Source: Streptomyces sp. MUM 178J (lineage in GTDB: Bacteria > Actinomycetota > Actinomycetes > Streptomycetales > Streptomycetaceae). Taken from it: a DNA stretch of 64,000 nucleotides. Of the stretch, positions 35,148 to 44,174 are shown piece after piece. The notes beneath the pieces were generated by a model that worked only from the letters and a program-made list of their open reading frames with translations, ran no database searches and was not told the origin of the DNA. The DNA is taken from positions 1 through 64,000 of the forward strand of contig NZ_JADWYQ010000023.1 of assembly GCF_022414575.1 (NCBI RefSeq), read 5' to 3'. Position 1 is the stretch's first letter. Each line of letters opens with the position of its first letter. Made by a program: the position numbers and the translations under genes.

Positions 35148-35913
35148 GCCGCGCGTGCGGCACGTGGAACACGTCATGGGCACGGTGTTCTCGTTCGACG
35201 TCCGCGGGTGCTCCCACCCCTCCCGTACGCGCGAGGCGCTCACGGAGGCCGTGGACTTCCTGCACCACGTGGACCGGGTCTTCTCCCCGTACAGGGAGGA
35301 CAGCGAGGTCAGCCGCCTGGCGCGCGGAGAGCTCACCCCGGAACAGTGCGGCCCGGACGTCCGGGAGGTGACGGGCCTGTGCAAGGACGTGGTGCGGCGC
35401 ACTGAAGGGTGGTTCTCGCCCTGGTACGCGGGCAGCACCGGCGGATGGGATCCGACCGGGCTGGTGAAGGGGTGGGCCACGGAACGCGCCGCCCGCATAC
35501 TGACCTCTGCGGCCCGCGTGGACTCCGTCTGCGTCAATGGCGGCGGCGACATCCAGCTGCTCGGCGGGCCCTGGCGCATCGGCCTCGCCGATCCCCTGAA
35601 CCCGGGCGCACTGACCGCGGTGGTGGAGGTGGGCGCCGACGTACCGGAGGCGGCCGTGGCGACATCGGGCCCGGCGGAACGGGGCTGCCACATCCTCGAC
35701 CCGCACACCGCGGAGCCGCCCGCGCACGCGCTCGCCGCGATGACGGTCGTCGGCTCCACGCTCACGGTCGCCGACGCCTTCGCCACGGCCGCCTACGCCA
35801 TGGGGGACGCCGCCCACGCCTGGCTGGAGGCGCAGCCGGACGCCGAGGGCCTGGCGACGACCGCTGCCGGCGCCACCTGGCAGAGCACCGGCTTCGCCCG
35901 CTGGACCGCCTGA
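35140..35913 (+). CDS. apbE: FAD:protein FMN transferase
   Basis: 257 residues from GTG 35140, overlapping the FMN-domain gene by 8 bases. ApbE features: MGTVFSFDVRG start, DPTGLVKGWATERAA, VNGGGDIQLLG and the metal-binding TVADAFATAAYAMG (D-x-x-x-T). No signal peptide, so it probably acts in the cytoplasm or with Tat-independent partners. It would attach FMN to Thr201 of the preceding protein. Confidence 0.93.
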   Translation: MSEPRVRHVEHVMGTVFSFDVRGCSHPSRTREALTEAVDFLHHVDRVFSPYREDSEVSRLARGELTPEQCGPDVREVTGLCKDVVRRTEGWFSPWYAGSTGGWDPTGLVKGWATERAARILTSAARVDSVCVNGGGDIQLLGGPWRIGLADPLNPGALTAVVEVGADVPEAAVATSGPAERGCHILDPHTAEPPAHALAAMTVVGSTLTVADAFATAAYAMGDAAHAWLEAQPDAEGLATTAAGATWQSTGFARWTA

Positions 35914-36163
35914 CGCCTCGGGCCCACGACCACCGGTGGCCATCCCGTTGCGGCCCTCTGCGGCCCGGCTGCCGGCGCACCCAAGCGGTCGGGCACGCTG
36001 CTGGTCACGGCCGCGGCGGGCGGTGTCGGCGCCATGATCCTTCCGCTGGGAGTTCATGTTCACCGCTCGCTGCACCGGACCGCCGACCAGGCGGAACAGG
36101 GCCGCATCCTCGACACCGACAGAGGGCCTCGCCGTATAGCATTCGAAATGCCATAATCGTGAC

Positions 36164-36454
36164 ATGGCTGACGACGACACCGCCTTCCCGCCCGGCGACG
36201 GCCCCAGCAGCGGCATCTCCGTCTCCCTCACCGCCGGCACCCTGCAAGCGATCCGTGAGCGGGTCGGCAAGCGGGGTGTGTCCGCGTACCTGGAGAGGGC
36301 CGCACAGCGGCAGATCGAGCGGGACAACCTGGACGAGCTGATCGCCGACTTCGACAAGGTCCACGGCCCGGCCGACCCGGAGGCCGTCGCCGCCAAGCGG
36401 GCCAAGCTCACCGGCGGCACCACCTCCGACACCGGAGCCGGGGCGGCCGCGTGA
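36164..36454 (+). CDS. Antitoxin of a VapBC-like pair
   Basis: 96 residues, MADDDTAFPPG..., with a ribbon-helix-helix-like segment (SVSLTAGTLQAIRERVGKRGVSAYLERAAQRQ) followed by an acidic helix that could cover the toxin. GTGA overlap with the PIN gene. Upstream 35914-36163 contains no gene, only a possible remnant reading LLVTAAAGGVGAMILPLGVH. Confidence 0.75.
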   Translation: MADDDTAFPPGDGPSSGISVSLTAGTLQAIRERVGKRGVSAYLERAAQRQIERDNLDELIADFDKVHGPADPEAVAAKRAKLTGGTTSDTGAGAAA

Positions 36455-36849
36455 GCGGCGCGCTCATCCTGGACAGCGAGGGCCTGGCCAAGGCCGTGCA
36501 GCGTGACCGCGAGGTTCACGAGTGGCTCACCGCCGCCCGCGACGCAGACCTTCCCGTGCTCACCTCGGCCGCGGTCCTCGTCGAGGTGATCCACCCCAAG
36601 ATCAACGACGCCGCCCTGAAGTGGACGCTCTCCCGGCTGCGGATCGAGCCCGTCACCCAGACCCTCGCCCAGTCCGCCGCCGGTCTGCTGCGCGCAGCCG
36701 GGCTGCACGGCCACAAGCACGCCATCGACGCCATGCTCTGCGCCACCGCCCTCGCTCAGCCGGGCCGCGTCACGATCCTGACGTCCGACGTCGAAGACAT
36801 CACCATGCTCACCACCGACCATCCACGCGTCACCGCCGAGAAGGTCTGA
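36451..36849 (+). CDS. PIN-domain toxin of a VapBC-like pair
   Basis: 132 residues from GTG 36451. PIN acidic residues are all present: Asp8 (ALILDSEG), Glu45 (VLVEVIHPK), Asp93 (HAIDAMLCATAL) and Asp113 (ILTSDVEDITML). Predicted Mg-dependent ribonuclease neutralised by the upstream antitoxin. A fused, partly deleted copy of this pair lies at 40626-40875. Confidence 0.8.
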   Translation: MSGALILDSEGLAKAVQRDREVHEWLTAARDADLPVLTSAAVLVEVIHPKINDAALKWTLSRLRIEPVTQTLAQSAAGLLRAAGLHGHKHAIDAMLCATALAQPGRVTILTSDVEDITMLTTDHPRVTAEKV

Positions 36850-36940
36850 TCCGCCGACGAGGCCTGCCGGTACGCATCCATGGCTCTCCTCGGCCAGAAC
36901 GCATATGTGCTGTGGATGGACGGGTTCCGAGCCGACGGCG

Positions 36941-37837
36941 TCAGCGGAGGGTGAGCGGGGTCTCGGAGGTGAGGTGGGTCAGTTTCTCCGGGTTGCGGAC
37001 GAAGTAGAGACCGCTGATACGGGCGTCCTCGACCCGGACGGCCATGACGCCGTCGAGCTCGCCGCCCAGGTACACGGCGAGCGCGGGGCCGCCGTTGACG
37101 ACGGCGGGTTCCCAGGCGATGGTCTCCTCGACCTTGGCGGAGCCGCCGAGCCAGAAGCGGACGATCTTCTCGGCGCCGACGACCGGGTGCAGCGCGGCCC
37201 GCTTGACGCCGCCGCCGTCGCTGAGCAGGACGACGTCGGGGGCGAGCACGTCGAGGAGGTCCTGCGGGTTCCCGGTCTCGATGGCGCGCCGGAAGGACTC
37301 CAAGGCGGCCCGGGCCTCGCGCGGGGAGGCCGCCCTGCGGGGGCGGCGGGCGCCGACATGCCGGCGGGCCCGGTAGGCGATCTGACGGACGGCGTCCGGG
37401 CTCTTGCCCACGGCCTCGGCGATCTCGTCGTACTCGACCTCGAAAACCTCGCGCAGCACGAACACCGCGCGCTCCGTCGGGGAAAGGCTTTCCAGGACGA
37501 GCATCATCGCCATCGACATGCTCTCCGCCAGTTCGACGTCCTCGGCCACGTCCGGCGCGGTGATCAGCGGCTCGGGCAGCCATTGGCCGACGTACGCCTC
37601 CCGGCGGCGCTTCATGGTGCGCAGCCGGTTGAGCGCCTGCCGAGTCGTGATCCGTACGAGGTACGCCCGCTGGTCGTCGACCTGCTCCAGGTCGACCTTG
37701 ACCCAGCGCAGCCAGGTCTCCTGGAGGACGTCCTCGGCGTCGGCAGCGGAGCCGAGCATCTCGTAGGCGACGGTGAACAGCAGGTTGCGGTGGGCGACGA
37801 ACGCCTCCGTCGCCAGATCGGCGGTGTGCTCCGTCAT
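36941..37837 (-). CDS. ECF41-type sigma factor (SigJ-like)
   Basis: 298 residues with sigma-2 (AYEMLGSAADAEDVLQETWL) and sigma-4 (SLSPTERAVFVLREVFEVEY), then a SnoaL-like C-terminal extension. The ECF41 hallmarks are all there: WLPEP linker (86-90), DGGG (207-210) and an NPEKL version of NPDKL (282-286). In ECF41 the extension regulates the sigma factor itself instead of an anti-sigma factor, and the target is usually an adjacent oxidoreductase-type gene, here the NDH-2-like gene upstream. Confidence 0.92.
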   Translation of the reverse strand: MTEHTADLATEAFVAHRNLLFTVAYEMLGSAADAEDVLQETWLRWVKVDLEQVDDQRAYLVRITTRQALNRLRTMKRRREAYVGQWLPEPLITAPDVAEDVELAESMSMAMMLVLESLSPTERAVFVLREVFEVEYDEIAEAVGKSPDAVRQIAYRARRHVGARRPRRAASPREARAALESFRRAIETGNPQDLLDVLAPDVVLLSDGGGVKRAALHPVVGAEKIVRFWLGGSAKVEETIAWEPAVVNGGPALAVYLGGELDGVMAVRVEDARISGLYFVRNPEKLTHLTSETPLTLR

Positions 37838-37972
37838 CGCTCGGTCCCCTCTCTCTCCGCATGCCTGGACAGGCCGCCTGCCCGCGATGGCCGGCGCCTC
37901 GCAGCGCTTGGCCCGTGGTGGTTGTCGGCGGCGGTCGCCCGCGGGCCGGAGCGCACGACGACGCAGGTGTTC

Positions 37973-39265
37973 TCAGCCATGTGCGGCAGCTCCGTCCTCC
38001 CGGGTACGGACCGACTTCCCGGCGTACGTCGCGTACTTCGCGTCCGGCGCGTCCGGCGCGTCCGGCGCGTCCGGCGCGTCCGGCGCGTCCAGCGCGGGGG
38101 CCAGACGGTGCTTGCGCTTCGGCACGCCGAACGTCGGGTGCCCGGTGCCCCACAGCGACATCCGGACGATGCCCGCCTTGATCCGCGCGGCCTTCCGGCC
38201 GCCCACGTATGCGGGCTTCGCCTGCGCTTCACCGTCGACCATCTGCAGGATGCCGTCCCGCCGCCCGAGGCTGATGTGGTTGCCGTGGTAGTCCAGCTTG
38301 GCGTTGGGGACCTTGCGGCCGGTCAAGCGGGCCACCATCGCCTCCGTGGCCTGTCTGCCGGTGTAGCCGGCCGAGGCGCAGGACATCGGCAGCGGCCGCC
38401 CGTTGTCGCCGATGGCGTAGGCGCTGTCGCCGACGGCGTAGACATCCGGGTGCGAGACCGACCTCATGGTGCGATCGACGACGATCCGTCCGCTCTCGGT
38501 GACCTCCAGGCCGGAGGCGGCGGCGACCGAGCCGGCGGTGAACCCGGCCGTCCACACGGTCGCGTCGGACGCCAGGACCGTGCCGTCGGCGCACCGCACC
38601 CGCTCCGCCTCCACAGCCTCGACGGTGGTGTGCTCCAGGACGGCGACGCCCAGCCGGTCGCAGGCCCGGCGCAGATGCTCGCGGGCCCCGGCGGAGAGCG
38701 CGACGCCCAGCTCTCCGCGGGCGACCAGTGTCACCGCGAGCCCGGGCCGGGACTCGGCGATCTCGGTGGCAGTCTCGATGCCGGTCAGCCCGTCGCCGAC
38801 GACCAGCACACCGCCCCCGCCGCCCTCACGGGCGCTCAGGCTCTCCAGGCGCTCACGCAGACGCAGCGCTGAGGGACGGACGCTCACATCGAAGGCGTAC
38901 TCGGCCACACCGGGGACGCCGTGGTCGGCGCCGTGGCTGCCGAGCGCGTGGACCAGCGTGTCGTAGCCGAGCTCGTCGCCACCGTGACCGCCGTCCAGGG
39001 CCACGGTCCGCCGCCCGGGGTCGACGGCGGTGACCCGGGCGACGCGCAGGTCGATTCCCGTACCCGCGAAGACCTCGGCAAGCGACGGCGCCGCGATCTC
39101 CTGCCCGGCCGCCAGCTGGTGGAGCCGCAGCCGCTGAACGAAGTCCGGCTCAGCGTTGACCACGGTGATCCCGACATCGCGGGGGGACAGCCGCCGGGCC
39201 AGCGTCCCGGCCACGTATGCCCCGGCGTAGCCGGCCCCGAGGACGACAATGCGGTGCTTGTTCAT
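37973..39265 (-). CDS. NDH-2-like FAD/NAD(P)H oxidoreductase
   Basis: 430 residues from ATG 39265 (ACAGGAGCG site). Two Rossmann motifs: VVLGAGYAGAYVAGTLARR (FAD) and VLVVGDGLTGIETATEIAE (NADH), and HPDVYAVGDSAYA for FAD binding. C-terminal region lacks an obvious membrane anchor and ends with a DAP tripeptide repeat encoded by a 9-bp array. Probable type II NADH dehydrogenase or related reductase; first gene of an operon with the ECF41 factor 135 nt downstream. Confidence 0.88.
   Translation of the reverse strand: MNKHRIVVLGAGYAGAYVAGTLARRLSPRDVGITVVNAEPDFVQRLRLHQLAAGQEIAAPSLAEVFAGTGIDLRVARVTAVDPGRRTVALDGGHGGDELGYDTLVHALGSHGADHGVPGVAEYAFDVSVRPSALRLRERLESLSAREGGGGGVLVVGDGLTGIETATEIAESRPGLAVTLVARGELGVALSAGAREHLRRACDRLGVAVLEHTTVEAVEAERVRCADGTVLASDATVWTAGFTAGSVAAASGLEVTESGRIVVDRTMRSVSHPDVYAVGDSAYAIGDNGRPLPMSCASAGYTGRQATEAMVARLTGRKVPNAKLDYHGNHISLGRRDGILQMVDGEAQAKPAYVGGRKAARIKAGIVRMSLWGTGHPTFGVPKRKHRLAPALDAPDAPDAPDAPDAPDAKYATYAGKSVRTREDGAAAHG
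38041..38094. repeat. Six in-frame 9-bp repeats at the oxidoreductase C-terminus
   Basis: Five perfect CGTCCGGCG units and one CGTCCAGCG. On the minus strand they encode repeated Asp-Ala-Pro before the final KYATYAG segment. Confidence 0.95.
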
Positions 39266-39357
39266 GTCTCGCTCCTGTCCGTTTGGCCTGCTCCCCGAGG
39301 CGTGAGCGGAACAGCACGGTCGCGCTGCCTCCCTGGCTCCGGGGCGTTCGACCTCAA

Positions 39358-39384
39358 GACACCGCGCGCCGCACCGCCGTGACA
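39358..39384 (-). promoter_or_regulatory. Candidate ECF41 promoter upstream of the oxidoreductase gene
   Basis: Minus strand TGTCACG (39384-39378), 16 bases, then TGTC (39361-39358), close to the known ECF41 pattern TGTCACA-N16-CGTC. It lies about 90 nt before the NDH-2-like ATG, where an autoregulated ECF41 promoter is expected. Confidence 0.5.
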
Positions 39385-39411
39385 TCACATGACGCAGATC
39401 ACTCGACAGGC

Positions 39412-40572
39412 GTGGCTCTGCACGGCCCTCAGGGACTGCCCGTCGTCATCGTCGGCGGACTCCACCGCGAGGCACGCCGGAAGGTCGTGGACCACCTCCT
39501 GAGCGTCGTACCCGGCAGCCTCGCCCTCCACCACGACCTGTCCACGGCGGCCGACGGCACCGTCCTGCGCCAGGTGCGCGACGCCTCGGGCGAGCTGTCC
39601 CGCGGCGAAACCCCGTTGGTCAACGACTGCGCATGCTGCGCGCTGCGCCAAGACCTGGTTCCCGAGCTGGAACGGCTTGCCCGCGCCGGCCTGACCAGGC
39701 TCGCCGTCGTCGAGCTGTGGGACTCCGTTGAACCCAAGGGGATGGCCGAGGTCATCGTCCACCACGGCGCCGGCACGGTCCGGCTCACCAATGTGACCAC
39801 GGCGGTCGACCCGGCCCTGGTGCTCCCCTGTCTCGGCAACGGCGACGACCTGGCCGAGGCGGGTCTCGCGGCCGCCGCCGGTGACCAGCCCACGGTCGGC
39901 GACACCTGGGCCAGGCAGCTGGAGTACGCCCCCGTCCTCGTCGTCGTGGAGAGCGGGGACGCCGACGACGAGGACCGCGCGCTCCTCACCCAACTCCACC
40001 CCACCGCCCGGCAGGTGGAGGCCGACTCCGCCGAGCTGGCGCGGCTGGCGTTCGCCGGCTTCGACGTGGACGCGGCCGCCGCAGCCCAGCACCCGGCCTG
40101 CGCGCTGCTGCCCCAAGAGGCCTACGAAGCCGGAGTCACCACCTTCGTCTGGCGCCGGCACCGCCCGTTCCACCCCGAACGCCTCTACCAGGCCTTGGAA
40201 GACCTCTGCTGCGCCGCGGCCCGCAGCCGCGGGCGGTTCTGGCTCGCCGACCGCCCCGACACCCTGCTCGCCTGGGACGCCGCCGGCGGAGCCCTGTGCG
40301 TGGAGAGCGCCGGGCCATGGCTCGCCTCTCTGCCGGACGCCGCGTGGGAGATGGTCCCGCCCGTACGCCGAGCCGCCGCCGCACTGGACTGGCACCCCGA
40401 GCACGGCGACCGCTGCCAGCACCTCGTCTTCACCTCACCCGGCCTGGACCGCGACGGGCTCGCACGCGTGCTGGAGTCCTGCCTGCTCACCGACGGCGAG
40501 TACGCCGCGGGTCCCGAAGCCTGGAGGCGCCTCCCGGCCGCGTTCGACTCCCTCCTCGACCCCGTTACGTAG
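39412..40572 (+). CDS. Second CobW/COG0523-like protein with a destroyed Walker A motif
   Basis: 386 residues from GTG 39412, chosen because it aligns with the start of the paralogue at 502-1653; GTG 39379 is an alternative but falls inside the candidate ECF41 promoter. CxCC at 73-76 ([12 protein letters not shown]), WDSVEP segment, and a C-terminal half almost identical to the first copy (for example [20 protein letters not shown]). The P-loop position reads GLHREARR, again without the glycines and lysine. It is followed by a remnant of rpsR, so it descends from a second zinc-starvation locus. Confidence 0.83.
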   Translation: MALHGPQGLPVVIVGGLHREARRKVVDHLLSVVPGSLALHHDLSTAADGTVLRQVRDASGELSRGETPLVNDCACCALRQDLVPELERLARAGLTRLAVVELWDSVEPKGMAEVIVHHGAGTVRLTNVTTAVDPALVLPCLGNGDDLAEAGLAAAAGDQPTVGDTWARQLEYAPVLVVVESGDADDEDRALLTQLHPTARQVEADSAELARLAFAGFDVDAAAAAQHPACALLPQEAYEAGVTTFVWRRHRPFHPERLYQALEDLCCAAARSRGRFWLADRPDTLLAWDAAGGALCVESAGPWLASLPDAAWEMVPPVRRAAAALDWHPEHGDRCQHLVFTSPGLDRDGLARVLESCLLTDGEYAAGPEAWRRLPAAFDSLLDPVT

Positions 40573-40597
40573 CCAGGCCCCATCCCGCCCCATCACA

Positions 40598-40625
40598 GAA
40601 GGAGCCACCATGGCCCCCCGCCAGC
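40598..40625 (+). pseudogene. Remnant of an rpsR start
   Basis: AAGGAGCCACCATGGCCCCC, then CGCCAG: the ribosome binding site and first five codons match the rpsR copy at 458 (AAGGAGC... ATGGCACGCCGCCAG). After CCAG the sequence switches to vapB-like DNA, leaving an 11-codon frame (stop at 40645). Gene order CobW-like-rpsR is thus the same as in the first locus. Confidence 0.7.
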
Positions 40626-40875
40626 ACCCTGCAAGCAATCCGTGAGCGGGTCGGCAAGCGAAGCGTTTCGGCGGGTCGAGCCGGTCACCCATGTACTCGC
40701 CCAATCCGCAGCCGCCCTGCTGCACGCGGCCGGACTGCACGGTCACAAGTACGCCATCGACGCCATGCTCTGCGCCACGGCGCTCTCCCAACCGGGCCGG
40801 GTGACGATCCTGACCTCGGATGTCGAGGACATCACCAGGCTCACCACCGACGACCCACGTGTCACCGCCGGGTAA
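40626..40875 (+). pseudogene. Fused remnant of a vapBC pair
   Basis: Bases 40626-40672 match the antitoxin gene (CACCCTGCAAGCAATCCGTG, GTCGGCAAGCG), and 40673 onward matches the PIN gene from its RIEPVTQ region to the end (LHGHKYAIDAMLCATALSQP, TSDVEDITRLTTDDPR). The deletion removed the antitoxin C-terminus and the toxin N-terminal half with Asp8 and Glu45. A 77-codon GTG frame (40642-40875) is open but could only make an inactive PIN fragment. Confidence 0.85.
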
Positions 40876-40990
40876 ATCCGACGGGCACCGCCACCCGGCG
40901 CCTGTACCACGCCTCCACGAGCCGGTAGGGCGAAACTGCCACGCGTGGTGTCGCCGAGCCAGACAGCGGGCCGCACGGTGAGCAACAGAC

Positions 40991-41280
40991 TCATGCCGTC
41001 TGCGGTCCCATCAGCCGGACCAGGAGGTCGTCCAGGCTCACGAGCCCGGTGAGCACGCCTTCGCTGTCCCGTACGACGGCGAGCAGGAGCGGCGGCGCAG
41101 GTGCTCGACGGTCTCCGACACCGTGGTGCTGGGGGCCAGTTCGGGCACGGGGCGAGCGAGGTCACGGGCGGTGAGGGCACGCCCCCGGGGATGCGGCCAC
41201 GAGCGCGTCGCGGATGTGGACTGAGCCGAATACGGCGGCGTTGAGCTCGTCGGCGGCCTGCATGTCGAGGATGCAAGTAG
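40991..41280 (-). pseudogene. C-terminal fragment of a CNNM/CorC-type CBS-domain protein
   Basis: Minus-strand pieces in different frames read ILDMQAADELNAAVFGSVHI, DLARPVPELAPSTTVSETVE, and LAVVRDSEGVLTGLVSLDDL with a terminal LLVRLMGP. They match the CBS pair of hemolysin/CNNM transporters. At least two frameshifts (near 41180 and 41090) and no N-terminal membrane part remain. Confidence 0.8.
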
Positions 41281-41339
41281 CTGCCGAGCCTCCTTCCGGA
41301 AAGAGGCAGCCGGAAAGCGGGCGAGTCCGGGTACCGGTC

Positions 41340-41924
41340 CTACGCCCCACAGCCGTATTTCTTGGCGAGCTTGGTGGCGGCCTCCCGCACCACGGCCGCA
41401 TTGTTGCGGATCGCGGTGTCCCGGTCGACGAGGTCCTTCTCTTCCTCTTCCCCCTTTTTCGAGGGCTTGAGGAGCGTCACCGTGATGTACGGGGCGGTCG
41501 AGCCCATGCGGGCGGCGCAGCCGGCGGGCAGCGTGGCCTCGGCCTTGTCAGGGAGCACCCAGCCGGTGAAGCCGGGGCCGAGGGGGACGGAGTCCTTGGG
41601 TTTGTAGCCGGGATCGTTCCGGTTATCCGCTATGACCAGTCTGTAGATCCCACGAGGATAGTCGTTGTCAGCGTTGGCGCGCAGGATGCTGCAGGCCTTG
41701 AACACCGCGTAATCGGCGCTCTGGCCCTTGCTCTCCCATTCCTCCGCGCTGACCTCGCCCCCCTTGCCGTCATCAATCAGCTCCGCCGTCTGCCGGCTGA
41801 GCGCGCCATGACACAGGGTCTGCGCCAGCGGCGGCTTCTCCTCGTCAGGCCAGAAGCTCGCCGTCACAGCGGCCACCCCGGCGACGCCGAGTACGACGGT
41901 CAGCGGCAGCCACTTCTTGTCCAT
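41340..41924 (-). CDS. Membrane-anchored protein of unknown function
   Basis: 194 residues, ATG 41924. Residues 5-23 form one hydrophobic anchor (WLPLTVVLGVAGVAAVTASF); the rest is hydrophilic and extracytoplasmic, with a Lys/Glu-rich stretch (KPSKKGEEEEKDLVDRD) and Cys pairs that could bridge (Cys38, Cys77, Cys135, Cys192). Starts 3 nt after the large WXG-associated protein's stop, so it is its operon partner. No family recognised. Confidence 0.75.
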   Translation of the reverse strand: MDKKWLPLTVVLGVAGVAAVTASFWPDEEKPPLAQTLCHGALSRQTAELIDDGKGGEVSAEEWESKGQSADYAVFKACSILRANADNDYPRGIYRLVIADNRNDPGYKPKDSVPLGPGFTGWVLPDKAEATLPAGCAARMGSTAPYITVTLLKPSKKGEEEEKDLVDRDTAIRNNAAVVREAATKLAKKYGCGA

Positions 41925-41927
41925 CGG

Positions 41928-44174
41928 TCACTGTCCCATCGACTTGTCGGCGTCGCCCATGCCGTTCTGGTACCAGTCCTCGGTGATCGCCTGGAGGTGG
42001 TCCTCGAACTCGCCGGGGCTCGCGTCCAGCTCCTCTTCCGTGAGCCCGCGCTTCATCGCCATCCCGCGGAGCATGCCGTACATCTGCTTCTGGCCCTCTT
42101 CGTAATGCTTGATCATGTTTTCGCGGGTCTTGGCGTCGACCTTGGCGTTATCGTCGTTCTGGGAATCGGTCAGACCCCAGTCCACCGAGCGCTGGCCCCC
42201 GTCGCCGACGATCGGGATGGGGGTCAGCAGTCCGCCGACGACGTGGTAGTTGACCATCTTCTTCCAGTTGTTGGCGTCCTTCTCCGCCTGGCCCAGGTCG
42301 TAGATGACGTCGCCGCGCACGCCGTCGAGGTGACCGAGCACCGACGCGGACTGCTTGACCCAGGCCCGCAACTCCGGATCCTCCTTGCGGAAGGACTCCT
42401 CCGGGAAGCGTGCGAGCCCCTCACCGGTGACTACGCTCTGCGAGCCGTGGATGATCTTGTAGGCGTTGGGGTCCTCCGCTGTGCCGCGGATGATCCGGGT
42501 GAGGTCGCCCCGATCGATCTCGAGCTGGTTGAAGTCGGTGGGACCGTCCATCTTCTTGCCGAGGATCTGGTGCACGTCCGAGCCGTAGTCGGCGATCATG
42601 TCGGCCATCGGCAGTCGCATGGAGACGGGAATGGCGCTCTGGTTCGTCCTGAGCTCCTTCGTGTACTCGCCCATCACCCGTTCGAAGATCGCGGTCTCGG
42701 CGCCGTCGTGGTGAGCGGGCACCGGGTGCATCGGTGAACCGGGCACGCGGCCGGTGGCCGCAGCCTCCAGCGCGAGGCCGAGCTCGGCGCGGGCCGAGGT
42801 GTACTGGGTCTCCACCGGCATCTTGCTCTCGACGTCGCCGCCCGGCCAGTCCCGGTCGTCCAGGAAGTACTTGAGGTTGTCGGTGGTGTTCGGGTCGAAG
42901 TAGTGGGTGGCGGCGGAGGGGTTGCGGCTCATGGCGTTCAGCAGGCCCTTCATCGGGTCCGCCTGCGTGCCCTGCCAGTGCTTCATGTGGCCGTCGTAGG
43001 CGTCTTCGTTGTTCGTCTCCCACTCGCGGATGGTGTTGCCGACCTCGTGCAGGAACGCCTCGCTGTAGAGCGGGTCGCCCTCGTCCTTCTTCCAGGGCGA
43101 GGACTTCTCCTTGGGGTCCTTGTTCGGGTCGTACACCTCGTCGCTGTCGAAGTCCGCGGCCATGAGCTTCGTCAACGCGCTCAGGCCGGCCGCCCCGCCC
43201 TCGAGTTGCCCCGGGTGCTGGCGGGGCAGACCGTTGCCGTCGCGGGCCGTGGTGATGAGCTTGTCGGTCCAGGCCGAGGTGACGCCGCCGGGAGAGCCGA
43301 TCGACGAGTCGGGTCCGGTGGCAGTGGCGAGGGAGCCGGACAAGGCCTTGTACAGGCGGGCGTCGGTGGCGGAGAGCTGGCCGTCGCGGCCGCCCGCCTC
43401 CAGGCTGCCGGCGAGCAGCAGCACGGCCTCCTGCTGGTCGCGACCCCGGTAACTGAGGTTCGTCATCAACTGCTCGGCGAAGGCAGGCGAGTCCTTGCCG
43501 CCCTCGGCGAGCTGCAGCAGCCGCTCGCGCTCCTTGCCATCGAGGTGTTCCCAGCGGGCGTACAGCTTGGCGGCCTCCCGGCCGTTCTCCGCCTGCTGCA
43601 TCTCCTCCTCGCGCAGCTTCTTCGCCTCGGCCACGCCGCCGATGTCGGTACTGCCGAAGTCGTTCGGGTGATTCTTGATCAGCGCGCGAAGGCCCCAGGC
43701 GCACAGCTCGTCGGCCTCGGCCGCCCGCTTGAGGATGCCTTCGATCTTGCCTCGCAGAGCCTCGAACTGCGCTTCCGTGGCGATCGGTTCGGTGCTGTCC
43801 TTTGATCGGCGATCCGGATGGACGCTGTGGCTGAGGACGCCGTTCGGGTAGATGGTGATGCCCGGTGGCGGGTTCTCGTACGTGGTCTTCAGGTCATCCT
43901 GCGCGGACTTCAGCAGGGTGCTCGCGTCTTGGATGAGATCGCGTACAGATTCAGCTTCGGTGACGGCGTCGCTGAACTCCTTGGCCGTCTTGGTGACGAA
44001 CTCCTTCGTCACGGAGGCGTTCTCACCGCGCCAGGTGGACTTGCCGGCCTTGGACATCATGGCCGACGCGTCCGTCTTGAGCTGCGTCAGCTTGGCGATC
44101 ATCTCGGTCCACTGTGTTGCAGCGGTGTTCAGCGGGCCGAGCTTGGCGTTCAGAAGCTGCTCGAACGTGGGCAT
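41928..44174 (-). CDS. Large helical WXG-associated protein (DUF6571-like)
   Basis: 748 residues. The N-terminal 110 residues are helical with a W-x-G-like turn (SKAGKSTWRGENASVTKEFV) as in WXG100/LXG proteins. A long helical body follows with ATGPDSSIGSPGGVTSAWTD and HYFDPNTTDNLKYFLDDRDW segments common to Streptomyces proteins of this group, and a hydrophobic stretch near 650 (VVGGLLTPIPIVGDGG). No toxin domain is evident. Probably exported by a type VII-like route together with the small upstream protein, which is now broken by an IS. Confidence 0.7.
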   Translation of the reverse strand: MPTFEQLLNAKLGPLNTAATQWTEMIAKLTQLKTDASAMMSKAGKSTWRGENASVTKEFVTKTAKEFSDAVTEAESVRDLIQDASTLLKSAQDDLKTTYENPPPGITIYPNGVLSHSVHPDRRSKDSTEPIATEAQFEALRGKIEGILKRAAEADELCAWGLRALIKNHPNDFGSTDIGGVAEAKKLREEEMQQAENGREAAKLYARWEHLDGKERERLLQLAEGGKDSPAFAEQLMTNLSYRGRDQQEAVLLLAGSLEAGGRDGQLSATDARLYKALSGSLATATGPDSSIGSPGGVTSAWTDKLITTARDGNGLPRQHPGQLEGGAAGLSALTKLMAADFDSDEVYDPNKDPKEKSSPWKKDEGDPLYSEAFLHEVGNTIREWETNNEDAYDGHMKHWQGTQADPMKGLLNAMSRNPSAATHYFDPNTTDNLKYFLDDRDWPGGDVESKMPVETQYTSARAELGLALEAAATGRVPGSPMHPVPAHHDGAETAIFERVMGEYTKELRTNQSAIPVSMRLPMADMIADYGSDVHQILGKKMDGPTDFNQLEIDRGDLTRIIRGTAEDPNAYKIIHGSQSVVTGEGLARFPEESFRKEDPELRAWVKQSASVLGHLDGVRGDVIYDLGQAEKDANNWKKMVNYHVVGGLLTPIPIVGDGGQRSVDWGLTDSQNDDNAKVDAKTRENMIKHYEEGQKQMYGMLRGMAMKRGLTEEELDASPGEFEDHLQAITEDWYQNGMGDADKSMGQ

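Noticed and set aside
35914..36163. Hydrophobic frame LLVTAAAGGVGAMILPLGVH before the VapBC-like pair
   Set aside because: No start, no family match and interrupted ends; at most a gene remnant.
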